DNA from: Rodentolepis nana
Taxonomy: Eukaryota > Platyhelminthes > Cestoda > Cyclophyllidea > Hymenolepididae
Length of the DNA: 10,689 nucleotides
Assembly: GCA_900617975.1 (NCBI GenBank)
Contig: UZAE01001997.1
Location: forward strand, 1-10,689
Reading direction: 5' to 3'
This document shows positions 1 through 8,639 of this stretch, piece by piece. Made by a program: the position numbers and the translations under genes. Under the pieces are notes generated by a model that was given only the letters and a program-made list of their open reading frames with translations, did not search any database and was not told the DNA's origin. Each line of letters starts with the position of its first letter. The first letter of the stretch is position 1.

Positions 1-36
1 GGTGCACCACGTGAAGGTAAGTCTATCGCACACCCC
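1..36 (-). mobile_element. 5' end of a SINE-like non-autonomous retroelement (partial)
   Basis: This stretch matches 8921-8956 at 33 of 36 positions. Both copies stop at the same point, right after a CACACCCC edge, and the flanks beyond differ (GTTTATTC here, ATTAATGA there). Read on the minus strand, the edge is the element's 5' end, starting GGGGTGTGCGATAG. The rest of this copy lies outside the window. The AAG|GTAAGT-like string at 14-22 belongs to the repeat, so it should not be taken as the donor of an upstream exon. Confidence 0.7.
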
Positions 37-1215
37 GTTTATTCCGGAGTAACAACTAGTCTTAATTGAAAGTAGTTCAATTTTAGCAGCAGAATCTGGT
101 AGTATAGGAAAGACGTCTGTGTGGTAGTCATTTATGATAAATTTCTAGGACTTTATACTAATACGGTTCAAGAAATCAATAAACAGCTGTAGTGTCATTT
201 AACTGCCCAGGAGATTTGACAATAGTGAACTTATATCCCAGCTGCCATGGTAAGTGGCTATAAGGAAAGAAAATTATGCGGGACGAAAATAACGTGACCT
301 TGTCATCAAGTTTCATAAGTTATCTAAATCATCGATACCTATTGAAGCAGTGTTAATTTATTAATGCCAAGCATAATGAAAGCCTGTGCAAAACCAATGA
401 CTCAAACATAACATTTGATTCTTATTAATATCTTTATTCAAAAAGAAAAGAATCAAATTAATCTAATCTATTAAGACGGAGTTGGGGTATAGCGTATGTT
501 CACCCTAATTAGAGAGTTTTATATTACTTAATTTTGGATAGGATTTATATAGTACTTTTCGATGTAAGGATGGAAAAAAACATTAACAGGTTTTTATAGG
601 CATACATTAATCTTATAAATACCATTGCTAATGGAAAATCTACTATTTCTCGCATTAGTTACTAGACTGAAATAAATATCATTTGCCGAAGCATAATTAA
701 TAAATTCCAAGTTGTCTCGGAATGGTTGTATTGTCTGGTTACCAATCGCCAAAAATAGATTTTTCTGCCTTAAACAGTCTGGAAAGTTTATTATTTTCTC
801 AGCATCTATTATGGATAGTCACTTATTCCAGGTACTGGAATTTAATCTCTGAAAATGTCAAACCAGGGCCATTATTGCACACAGTTAGAAATTAAATTAT
901 AAAGTTTTGGCACCTTAAAACGTGGTTCTACAGAATATTTCCAGGAGCACGCAATGTGTAAACATCAATAGCCCCACTTTCCTTGAGTTCAAGAGGGATA
1001 AGATGATCCACTTTCTTATTTGGTGTGTAGTTGAAAACGTCATAAACTGATATTCCAATGTTTAAGCTCATGACTGAATATGTAAGTTTATGAATCTCTC
1101 CATATCTACTAACATGCTGAGTTTATAGATAATCTGATCAAGTTGAGTAGTTGATCTTGTCACGCATTTTTATTTTCTTTCTTTGTTTACTCATTTTTTT
1201 GGCTTTCTCTTTTAG
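37..1215 (+). other. intron upstream of cadherin exon A
   Basis: This is AT-rich sequence dense in stops in all frames, with no repeat or RNA gene that I recognise. It ends in a long pyrimidine-rich tract (about 1168-1213) and the acceptor CTCTTTTAG. A 29-nt acceptor/donor pair at 803-831 was considered and rejected, because the reading frame needed to reach exon A contains a stop. The upstream exon must leave in phase 1 and lies outside the window. Confidence 0.65.
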
Positions 1216-1479
1216 GCGAGAACGGCACAGTGTCATACAGTATAATCTCCACGGATGAGAATTTCATAATCAATAATAAGACTGGAGAAGTGAGCAACAC
1301 TAGACAACTCGACTATGAAAGACATACGATGCACAACTTCACAGTCCTTGCCATTGATGGTGGTCGGCTGCCTTTGACTGGCACTGTCGCTGTTACAGTC
1401 TTTGTTGATGATGTAAATGATAATGCTCCGGTTGTTACTTCTGGCCAACTATTGACAGTGCTTGAAAATCATTCAGCAA
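1216..1479 (+). CDS. cadherin gene, exon A (end of EC repeat 1, start of EC repeat 2)
   Basis: This is an internal coding exon of a cadherin, a calcium-dependent adhesion protein whose EC repeats lie outside the cell. The first two bases complete a split codon and 87 full codons follow. In order they show ENGTVSYSI (residues 1-9), a TGEV turn (22-25), LDYE (31-34), AIDGGRLPL (45-53), the calcium-linker motif DVNDNAP (65-71) and the start of the next repeat, LENHSA (82-87). This is the standard order of a canonical EC repeat. The acceptor is CTCTTTTAG|GC after a strong pyrimidine tract. The donor is GCAA|GTACGA. The exon is 264 nt with phase 1 at both ends. Its last base plus the first two of exon B make ACT (Thr), giving ENHSA-T-LPVGTLSAVDADSG, a seamless cadherin join. 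Which cadherin it is cannot be told. Confidence 0.9.
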
Positions 1480-2687
1480 GTACGATTTTTTTGTAAACTT
1501 ATTCTTTTATTTACCTTGGGAGACTAGCTATGCCATAATTTTCATCTTTGAAGTTTGCAGCCTTGAACCATAACCAATTAAGATACGCTTTGGAGAGGTT
1601 GTTAAAATACTTATTAAAGTACCGTAATTCGTGAAATACAATATTTTTTTGATCTTTCATAGATCGACCCATTGAAATCACTTAATTTCTACGTTGGTAG
1701 GCTATTCTTTTTCAAATAAAAATTTGAAAAATACTAATTTGCTAAGAAATTCTTATTGAGCGTCGATGATATCGTCCGCACAACCAATGTTGTTCTTTGT
1801 TTCCAAACAAGGTTACTATGAGAAATGCTAAATGAAGTTGCGGCAGATGTCTTTAATAATAATTACGCGAATGGGATTACGAGAAAACAATTTAAGCCGT
1901 AGATTAATGAGAACATTGCGATGCTTATATTTATTGAGTCCTACGCGCCTCCCTTACCAGTGTACTAGAAGCTGAAAGCCTCGAATCATGTTGTCCTTTT
2001 CAAATCTTCAAAAGTTTCTATTTTATTGCTACAATTTTCTATGCAAAGAAATAAAACTGATTTAAAACTGTGTTTAGAGATCGAATAGCCCTTCGGAAAC
2101 GACAATACCACGTAGGAGGATGTGGATGCTGGTTTTTTAACTTGGAAAATGTTTATCAAAAGTTGGACTTCTATACCTAGCCTAGATCGTAAAGATCGGA
2201 GATTAAGGAATAATGTTACAAATCCTATTTTTAGCCAAGCCTATGATGAGCAATCTATGGTGCATCACAAGTAAGCCAATCGAGACTTGGTACAATCACT
2301 TCATTTGCCCCAATACCAGGAACTAATAAATTAAAACAATTAGAATAATAATTTTTGGTGTACTATCGTCAGTATCAGCAACTTCTGTTTTATCCGAAAT
2401 TTAATGTTTTAAAGTCGAGCCTTTTATAAAGATGACCTTCTCACATAATAATTGTTAATTAGAACCTGTCTTAATTTGGTATTTACTTCAAATATTGTTA
2501 ATGCACTTTTAAGTGAATACAAGCATTTAATAATCGACGTTAACGTCATTTTGCGTTGAAAACGTAATGATTTTATTATGTTTAATGATGTTGTCCTTTC
2601 TTTTCCCATCACAATATTATTATTATTATTTCAAATGGCAGGCTTTGAGATATTCATCATTAGCCCTTAAACTTTGATTTCAGCTTG

Positions 2688-2701
2688 CCCCAAGGGTGGG
2701 G
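2688..2701 (-). other. stem-loop in the LINE 3' UTR
   Basis: CCCCA and TGGGG flank a four-base loop (AGGG), just past the stop codon of the RNase H frame. The copy at 10571-10584 keeps the same five-pair stem with a different loop (TGCG). A kept stem with a changed loop suggests a structured RNA element in the 3' UTR, perhaps for reverse transcriptase recognition. That role is an inference. Confidence 0.45.
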
Positions 2702-2716
2702 GTACATTTATAGCAG

Positions 2717-3181
2717 TTAATAGCAGTTCATTAGCCGTCTTCTTGCTTCCCAGTATCTCTGGCTGTCCGTCGTTGTCTTTAGGGCTGGACACCGAGTCAG
2801 GTGGGTCTTCTCCATTTCCTCCTGTAGGTTACATAGGGGGCATGTGGGTTGAGTGTATACTCCCAATCTGTGAAGGTGTTTTGCCAAGCAATCGTGTCCG
2901 GTATGTAATCTAAACTCAGCAACGGTTTCGATTCTTGGCAAGTCGGCTATGTCGAAGAGTGCCACTGTCCACTGTTTCTCATTTGTTCGAGCTTTAAGTT
3001 CGTTGCACCTTGAGGTCTGAAATTCTCGTCTGATTAAGGCCTTCATTGTATGGAAAGACATCGGCCGGTCCATGTATTGCAAAATCGTTGTCCCCTTCTT
3101 AGCAAGTGTGTCAGCAAGCTCATTGCCTTTAATGCCACAGTGACCAGGAATCCATTGTAGGACCACTGTTTTCCATCCCAA
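2717..3181 (-). pseudogene. LINE pol C-terminus: RNase H end plus CCHC-like motif
   Basis: This is a truncated pol-protein tail of about 154 codons with no internal stop. It opens at the 5' truncation point with WKTVVLQWIPGHCGIKGNE, the diagnostic late part of a retroelement RNase H domain. ELAD carries the last catalytic aspartate, but the three earlier acidic residues are lost with the rest of the domain. Further on, GHDCLAKHLHRLG is followed by a CPLC...H....C cysteine/histidine motif and RCPAL, the usual C-terminus of such elements. It ends ...RRRLMNCY then TAA. No true start codon exists; the open frame simply begins at the truncation. An intact frame suggests a fairly recent insertion. 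No activity is expected from this fragment. Confidence 0.85.
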
Positions 3182-3389
3182 TATTAAAACAATTTTAAGT
3201 CAGGAAAACTCTTAACTTGTGAGAATAATAAGAATTTTAAGGGCATTTTAGTTTAATGAAATTCACTTTCCTAAATATCTTATAGAAAAGAAATTGTTTT
3301 AATTTATGTTCCTCATTGATTTACTTTCGATAGCCTAATATATTGAAAAATCTTTGGACGATTTTACCACGAAATAACCTTTATTTTAG

Positions 3390-3654
3390 CTCTTCCTGTA
3401 GGTACACTGTCAGCTGTAGATGCAGACTCTGGATTAAATGGAAACTTCTACTTCAAAATCGCCTCAATAAAGCCGTGTTTTTGTGGAATGTCAGAAAGTG
3501 GGGAAAAATCGTCTGATTTCAATGAGTCCCTGTGTACATGGGCTGTAGAAATGGTCAATAAATGCGATATGGAGAGTGTTGAGCAATCATATAGACTCTG
3601 CAGTAGGGCACCACTTGCAGGTGTACCTTCATGGACCTCTAAAGAATATCGAAG
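3390..3654 (+). CDS. cadherin gene, exon B (first half of EC repeat 2 plus cysteine-rich insert)
   Basis: The first two bases complete a Thr codon with exon A, then 87 full codons follow. LPVGTLSAVDADSGLNG (residues 89-105) is a textbook EC start with the DxDxG-NG calcium-site motif, and NFYFKI is the next strand. From about residue 113 the sequence stops looking like cadherin. A Cys-bearing stretch follows, with cysteines at 117, 119, 136, 146 and 158, and no similarity I recognise. An ordinary EC repeat would reach its F-x-I strand within about ten residues. The acceptor is TTATTTTAG|CT and the donor CGAAG|GTACGA, leaving in phase 2. Another donor-like site at 3620/3621 (GCAG|GTGTAC) would exit in phase 1 and break the frame into exon C, so I chose 3654. 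Confidence 0.88.
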
Positions 3655-4184
3655 GTACGATTATTGTTCTATAATAAGACAAGTGAAAACTTATCATACA
3701 GTCAGTTAGGTATAGTAATTTCAACTGAAATATATATATATATATCATAGGAGCTAAAACAATGTGTAAGCCTCCATTAGAATTGAGAACTCTGGAAATT
3801 CAAAATTTTACTATAAATTGATTATTCGAGATGATATCAAACATTTCAGTCAATGTTCGTCCAAACGGTTTGGAAGACAAATGATCTCATGGTTTTAACT
3901 TAGAGGAGAGGTAATGGCAACCGTTTTAAGTAAGCAGAACTCCTCAAACCGTGTTAGCTCTGAGCCGAGAAAATTAAAAGCTCACAATGATTAAATTTTT
4001 TTTGCAATTTAGATAATAGTCGGGTAATAAAAATGTAATAATGCGTTATTATCCAATTCAATCAAAACATCTCTGCCTCCTACACAAAATTATTTAAAGT
4101 AACTTAGTTATAATATAAAACTTTCTTCCTGGGGTTAATTGGTATCGATCGTTTTAATTTGATCTGTTGTTTTCTTGTTGGCAG
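3655..4184 (+). other. intron between exon B and the small exon
   Basis: This AT-rich, phase-2 intron runs from donor GTACGA to a strong acceptor, TTTTCTTGTTGGCAG. Its only distinct feature is an (AT)8 tract at 3730-3745. If the small exon is skipped, the intron extends to 5173. Confidence 0.6.
3730..3745. repeat. (AT)8 microsatellite
   Basis: Eight uninterrupted AT units lie within the intron. Such tracts are usually length-variable; no function is implied. Confidence 0.9.
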
Positions 4185-4235
4185 CGATGCTTACTCAAGC
4201 GTGAACTCGCCGCCTGAGTTATGTTTAAACCCGAG
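4185..4235 (+). CDS. cadherin gene, likely 51-nt small exon (extends EC repeat 2 insert)
   Basis: This probable small coding exon has strong borders: a pyrimidine-rich acceptor (GTTTTCTTGTTGGCAG|CG) and the donor CCGAG|GTGAGC. Its length divides by three. It starts and ends in phase 2, exactly what the neighbouring exons need. The first base completes AGC (Ser), 16 full codons read DAYSSVNSPPELCLNP, and the last two bases plus the A of exon C give AGA (Arg). There are no stops in frame. Base composition is about half GC, against clearly AT-rich flanks. It adds one cysteine, making six in the insert. Skipping it also leaves the frame open (EYR-R-FLM), so it could be constitutive or an alternative cassette. 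No transcript data are available to decide. Confidence 0.65.
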
Positions 4236-5173
4236 GTGAGCTAAATTGCAAAAAACAATGGCCAATTCCCATAAGTATTTTGGGTTGCATTTCAGCAAAT
4301 GTACATAAAATTTTAGTTGAAGCACTCACTTGACGCAGGCTTTCTCAATTGCTTGAATTTCAATTAAAGCAAATGGAATTCAATAGAAAATGGGGAATCA
4401 TTTAAGTTAAAAAAATACTTATAGGATTTGCAAACGAACATCTAATATTCAAGTTAAGCCACATGGAATGTCTTTTACTACGCGCAGAATTTATACCAGC
4501 TGCATAAAATGCATTTTAACGTCAAGTTTCCTTGTTCTTTGTGCTTGCCAAAGAAACTTGATATACTATTTGAAAAAAATCCCACACAAAATGTCAAGGG
4601 AAGCCTTTTCACACTAAAATGAAATCCCTAAAAGAATCGTGTTTGGCCTTCACATGGTGCCTTCATAGAACCTCGATAAAATTTCATTTCATTTCCTACC
4701 TTTAACTGTTTCACAAATAGAGTTAATTTTAAAATGTTTGCCAAAGACAAGATATCCTAAAATCAACCATTCTTTTCAGTACACCTATTATTGTTGCCTA
4801 AATAAAGCTAATGCTTTTGAATTTGTTGACCTCTGATGTATTAAACATGTAACTGGCTACTGAAACACAGAAGCTGAAGCAAACGATCAGAATACCTATT
4901 TCTTTACCTTAGCATTGCAAAGAAAGAGAGAAGACTTACTATTCTAATTAGGGAGGTATTTTGGCGAGGAAAGGAATTTTTTTATCGCCCCAAAAGCTTC
5001 CGATTGCGGTGATAACTACACCATTTGTGGAACCAAATATTTTGATGAGAACGCAGAAATCAAATTGTCTATAGTTAAGTTTAAGCGAAATGAAGACTGA
5101 GAGCTACCCTCAGATGAGCCAAGACATTCCATTCAGTTACATAATGCCACCATTTCTCCTTTACTTATCACAG
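4236..5173 (+). other. intron between the small exon and exon C
   Basis: This phase-2 intron runs from donor GTGAGC to acceptor TTACTTATCACAG. It is AT-rich and has no recognisable repeat. It contains a 13-pair hairpin candidate (arms 4522-4534 and 4549-4561, one mismatch, 14-nt loop) next to a 14-bp palindrome, TAAAATGCATTTTA (4505-4518). Both may be chance in such AT-rich DNA. Confidence 0.65.
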
Positions 5174-5389
5174 ATTTCTGATGACGGAACGTGGTGATGT
5201 CTACTTGCGCTATCCCAGTCTCGATAGAGAAACTGTCCCAGTCTACCTCGTTCAAGGTGTAGTTACAGATCGTGGACAGCCACCCATGAAAACTCCCTTC
5301 TGCATTACAGTAGTTGTCAATGACGTCAATGACTGCCATCCGAAATTCACATTCCCAGCTCTAACAAACAATACAGTATTTGTCAGACT
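5174..5389 (+). CDS. cadherin gene, exon C (second half of EC repeat 2, start of EC repeat 3)
   Basis: The first base completes a split Arg codon and 71 full codons follow. They resume the cadherin pattern: FLMTERGDVYL (residues 194-204) is the F-x-x-G-x-I strand pair, LDRE (209-212) the calcium-site motif, VVTDRGQPPMKT (222-233) the DxGxP motif, and ITVVVNDVNDCHPKF (237-251) the linker into the next repeat. The linker is unusual because the last Asn of DxNDN is Cys (247). The start of repeat 3, ALTNNTVFVR, lacks the usual glutamate of the xEx/EN motif. The acceptor is TTATCACAG|A and the donor a near-ideal AGACT|GTAAGTG. The exon is 216 nt, phase 2 at both ends. CT plus the first G of exon D makes CTG (Leu), giving VFVR-L-PIHRGEPL. 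Confidence 0.9.
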
Positions 5390-7779
5390 GTAAGTGTTAA
5401 AAGAAAGGCTAGTTAATTAATCATGATACTAACGCATAAAATTAGAAATAAGAATGAAATCACGTTTCTTCAACGCACTTTGCATAAATGGAAACAAAAT
5501 GCAAAATAAAATTTGCCTATTCCTAACAAAATGGAGTGGAAGCGAATTCCCTATCGATTTTTCACTTGCACTAGAATTTGGAAAAAAGTATTCACAAGTT
5601 ATTATTGGGTGAAAGAGCAACGTGTGCGTCCTCGTATCGATTTTCAATTAGTCACATCTGCTTCGTGATTCCTATGAAATCAATTTCTCACTTGCAGTAC
5701 ATACGGCTTTATGAATTCTTATGTTCTAAACGAATCTCAAAATAAGATTTAATTGAATCTCCTTCGTATGAAATCATATTCTCCAGTTGTATTTAATACG
5801 CTTCCTAGATTTGATTCATATCACTCCTATAGACCAATGGAAAAGTTAACTGACAAGATCAGTGATAAATTTTAAATTATTATTAGTTTTGAATATGAAT
5901 GGGTCTATGAATAGACCTTCAGTTTAAACTGTCTCGCATTTAATTACGTTTACTTAGTAGATGTCGAATAATTTCTGTTTCCCATAAATGAGTTGGTCAA
6001 TAGAATCACCTAAAAATGTATCTGCCAAGTTTCCTTTGACATTGAGGGCTTTAAACAAAAGCTAATCTGTGAAAATGCGGAAGTCATTTCAATATTTTGG
6101 TCTCTTACCGATGATGATGGTAACCTTAGGGTACACACCTTAAGATTTATGATTGATTTCACATTCACAAACCTAACTTGAAATAAATAGGTTTTTTGTT
6201 AATTATCCTTTTACCTGCAAAATAGAACGCTTTGCTAACTCTAAATATGAGTGAATAGGATAAATGTAAGAAAATATGAAAGCGGTTTAAAATAAGCCTA
6301 TGGACCTTAATGGCACATTTCATATAAACAAATTTGCATTCATGTTCTTGAATACATTTTCGTCGATTAGTCGTGTTTAGAATTGGAGAAAGTAAGTTTA
6401 CCGTATCAACTTGGAAAAATCGATTATTTAGTGCAAAACTATTCCTAAATTTGTACTTTGTTACTTTCTTCTCTTAAATGGAGAGTTCGTTTAGCAAGGT
6501 CATCCAAGTTGTCTAATGAAGGCATGAGCATGTATTTTAAGACATTTAAACCGACATTTTGTGGAAATTAGGATGTGCAGAACATGCTTTGAGCAATTAA
6601 TTTAAAATTTATTATGGAATGTCTAAAGGATAAGAACTTTATACATAGAAGGATTATTGTAAATACAATGAACGCCAGTCCGTCAGAGATAGATTCAATG
6701 GAGCAAATATTCATTAACACAGATTATAAGTAGTAAAAAATTAACCCGAATAGAAGAAATTGGGTGTGACATTTTATGCTAAAGTTCTCGAGGTCTTTTT
6801 AAATTCAACACCTTCTGAGACACAGAGATGCAGCAATTGAAAAAAACTTCGAAACACGAGAACTTCTGAGTTATTGAGTAAAATAAATCTCTCAATTACG
6901 GACCAACAGGTGATGATGAATTTATATTGTCGTTTAATTTGGCCACATAACTCACTAATATAAACAAACCATGTATCTTTAGCAGTAATCTGTGTGGTAA
7001 ATATTACTAAGGTTGGGCTTTAGGTCTTTAGCATTTATTCAAAACAAAAATAACTATCCATGACAAAAAACTATTGTAAACACGTTCTAACTCGTATGCT
7101 CACATAGGTACGTCAAGGTTTAAGGAAAATTAGCGGCGGAAGTGGCCAATTATCATTCGGCTTGGGTTGATACAAAGACGGAAGGAGAGACGTGGAAATT
7201 GAGCCACTATCCACCACAAACAACAAAGGGCGTTCCCAGACTCAAGACTTCCAATTTCGGTTTTGAAAATAGCATGGGAAAAGTTTTTTGAAATAATAGA
7301 ATGACTTTATTACCTTTTCACATAGCCATCTCACCGCAGTTCAATCTCTTCGTCTTCCTTTCCAGCTACTGATTCTTAGAAAAAATAATTTAGTAGTCTT
7401 CAATTGAGCTGATTGAATAGCGGACTTATATTTTATTCCAGATGACTGGTTGGTAAATGGACTGTTTCATAGAATTTTCAGGTATTTGTACTTGTGGAAA
7501 TTTTCAAATACCTTAAAGGACTTCGCTTCGTAGAACATCGTCTTTTATGCTGGAATATTTAAAGAGATTAAGGACTTAAGGTCAATAAATTATGAAAAGT
7601 TATGAAGTTGAATGAAACTAATGATTCGATCAATCTTAACGTGTGTCCTCTCTTATAACGAGATTTAGGATGCGAAGCAATTAATCCAAGGTTGTGTCCA
7701 TTTGAAGATATATGTTCATCACATGTTATGTTTGAAGAGTGCTATCCAAATGTGCTTTCAAATGACTTTTCAATTCGCT

Positions 7780-8120
7780 GTCATTCAGTTGCAATTCATC
7801 GCCTACCATTGGCGTCTATTGTAGCCTCGGTATGGCCACAGTTACGCCTCTAGCAAAACAGGATCAAGCGAATTTCGCAAGATGTATGCTTTTGAGGCAG
7901 TGATGGTTTTCGTTTCAGTGCAGGCTTTTGGGGTGAGGATGAAATATCCAGTTAACTGTGATGCTAAGGCTTCAACTTCGTTGCCAAGGTTCTCTGACAC
8001 CATTCCACTATGCAAGGACAATCAGATCAAATCACCTGTTGTGTTGCTTTCCTCTAGCCATGGGAGCTTTGCAGTTCCTGTGGGATTCTTCCCACCGCGC
8101 TTTGAGAAGCGACTATAAGC
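7780..8120. other. unexplained GC-richer block with overlapping open frames
   Basis: This block has clearly higher GC than the surrounding intron and overlapping open stretches in several frames. The longest, on the + strand, is open from before 7855 to a TAA at 8116-8118 (about 87 codons; from its ATG at 7882, 78 codons: MYAFEAVMVF...FEKRL). A second + frame and a minus frame of about 50 codons are also open. I recognise no domain, catalytic motif or transposon signature in any of them. The stops on the + frames make a living gene unlikely. It could be a decayed repeat or a host gene fragment. Confidence 0.3.
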
Positions 8121-8558
8121 TCTTTTTTAATTCTTGTGATCAGTAGGAATCGTCAGGATACTAGCTTTCCTCTGTCTTGACTCGGGTGCTTTTCAGTAAT
8201 CATCCACTGGCTTTTGAAAGGGATGCTGTGAAAAGTACTCCTTTTAACACACCCGGAAATAATAGAAGTATTCTGTAAAATGCATGTTTTAATACAAATC
8301 AAGAAGTTATTACCCGGGTTTATATTACAGAGCATGGACCTGCTCAGTTTTAGCTATGATCTTATTCTCACAGATTGGAAGGTGCCTAATCCAGACTCTC
8401 CTGCTCATCTAACAACTCCTAGAAATGTTAGACAGGTATAAAAGTTGCACTTTTGATTATCTCATTTAATGCACCACAGGGATGTGTCTGACCGTATCCA
8501 CAATTAAGAATACTTTCGCTGGAAATACAACTTTTAGGTCAGAGAGAAAACTTGTGGA

Positions 8559-8568
8559 GGGGGGGGGG
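8559..8568. repeat. run of ten G
   Basis: Ten consecutive G are followed by TAGGG, about 60 bp left of the SINE-like insertion. The length is likely to vary and to be prone to sequencing error. Confidence 0.9.
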
Positions 8569-8625
8569 TAGGGTTTGAAATATGCAAGTTAATAAGCTGA
8601 AAGATTTTGCTAAATTTTCGATTAG

Positions 8626-8639
8626 ATTAATGATAAGAT
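8626..8639. repeat. target-site duplication, left copy
   Basis: ATTAATGATAAGAT is identical, all 14 bases, to 8957-8970. The two copies flank the SINE-like element exactly at its conserved 5' edge. Confidence 0.9.

Larger units (their letters stand above)
2612..3186 (-). mobile_element. 5'-truncated non-LTR retrotransposon (LINE) copy, RNase H to 3' tail
   Basis: Read on the minus strand, this copy holds the end of an RNase H domain, a C-terminal cysteine/histidine motif, a stop codon, a 3' UTR of about 100 nt and an (AAT)n-type tail (TATTATTATTATTATT on the + strand, about 2615-2631). Its 3' UTR recurs at about 8650-8700 and 10510-10570, with ATCATTAGCCCTT as the best conserved core. The 8-bp string CAATATTA occurs at both edges (2612-2619 and 3179-3186). 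It may be a target-site duplication, but could also be microhomology. RNase H plus an AAT/TAA-like tail recalls the I group of non-LTR elements; that is an inference. The reverse transcriptase and endonuclease parts are missing, so the copy is dead. Confidence 0.8.
1480..3389 (+). other. intron A-B, containing an antisense LINE fragment
   Basis: This phase-1 intron runs from donor GTACGA to acceptor TTATTTTAG. Apart from the LINE fragment at 2612-3186 it is AT-rich and featureless. A good acceptor-like site (TTTGCAG, ending 1560) is followed by 63 nt open in the right phase, but its possible donor (ACC|GTAATT) is weak and the peptide would break a perfect cadherin join. I treat it as chance. 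Confidence 0.8.

Noticed and set aside
14..22. AAG|GTAAGT donor-like site suggesting the end of an upstream exon
   Set aside because: The same string (GAG|GTAAGT) occurs at 8934-8942 inside the repeat copy, so it belongs to the SINE-like element.
803..831. 29-nt exon with a fair acceptor (TTTTCTCAG) and donor (CCAG|GTACTG)
   Set aside because: To feed exon A in phase 1 it must be read in a frame containing TAG.
1476..1481. GC-AG type donor (A|GCAAGT) for exon A
   Set aside because: It would exit in phase 0 and not join to exon B, whereas the GT at 1480-1481 exits in phase 1 and gives a perfect cadherin join.
1561..1623. 63-nt open, phase 1-1 segment reading LNHNQLRYALER
   Set aside because: It looks vaguely cadherin-like, but the donor (ACC|GTAATT) is weak and including it would split the seamless ENHSAT-LPVG junction.
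5892..5914. short hairpin GGTCTATGAATAGACC as a terminator or regulatory site
   Set aside because: A stem of seven pairs with a two-base loop in AT-rich intron is easily chance, and factor-independent terminators are not expected in an animal gene.
7442..7481. 40-nt exon candidate after TTTTATTCCAG and before GTATTT
   Set aside because: The length does not preserve frame, and the phase-2 reading starts with TGA.
7882..8118. 78-codon + strand open frame as a gene
   Set aside because: It has no recognisable domain, no exit donor in a matching phase with good splice signals, and equally open competing frames. It is kept only as an unexplained block.
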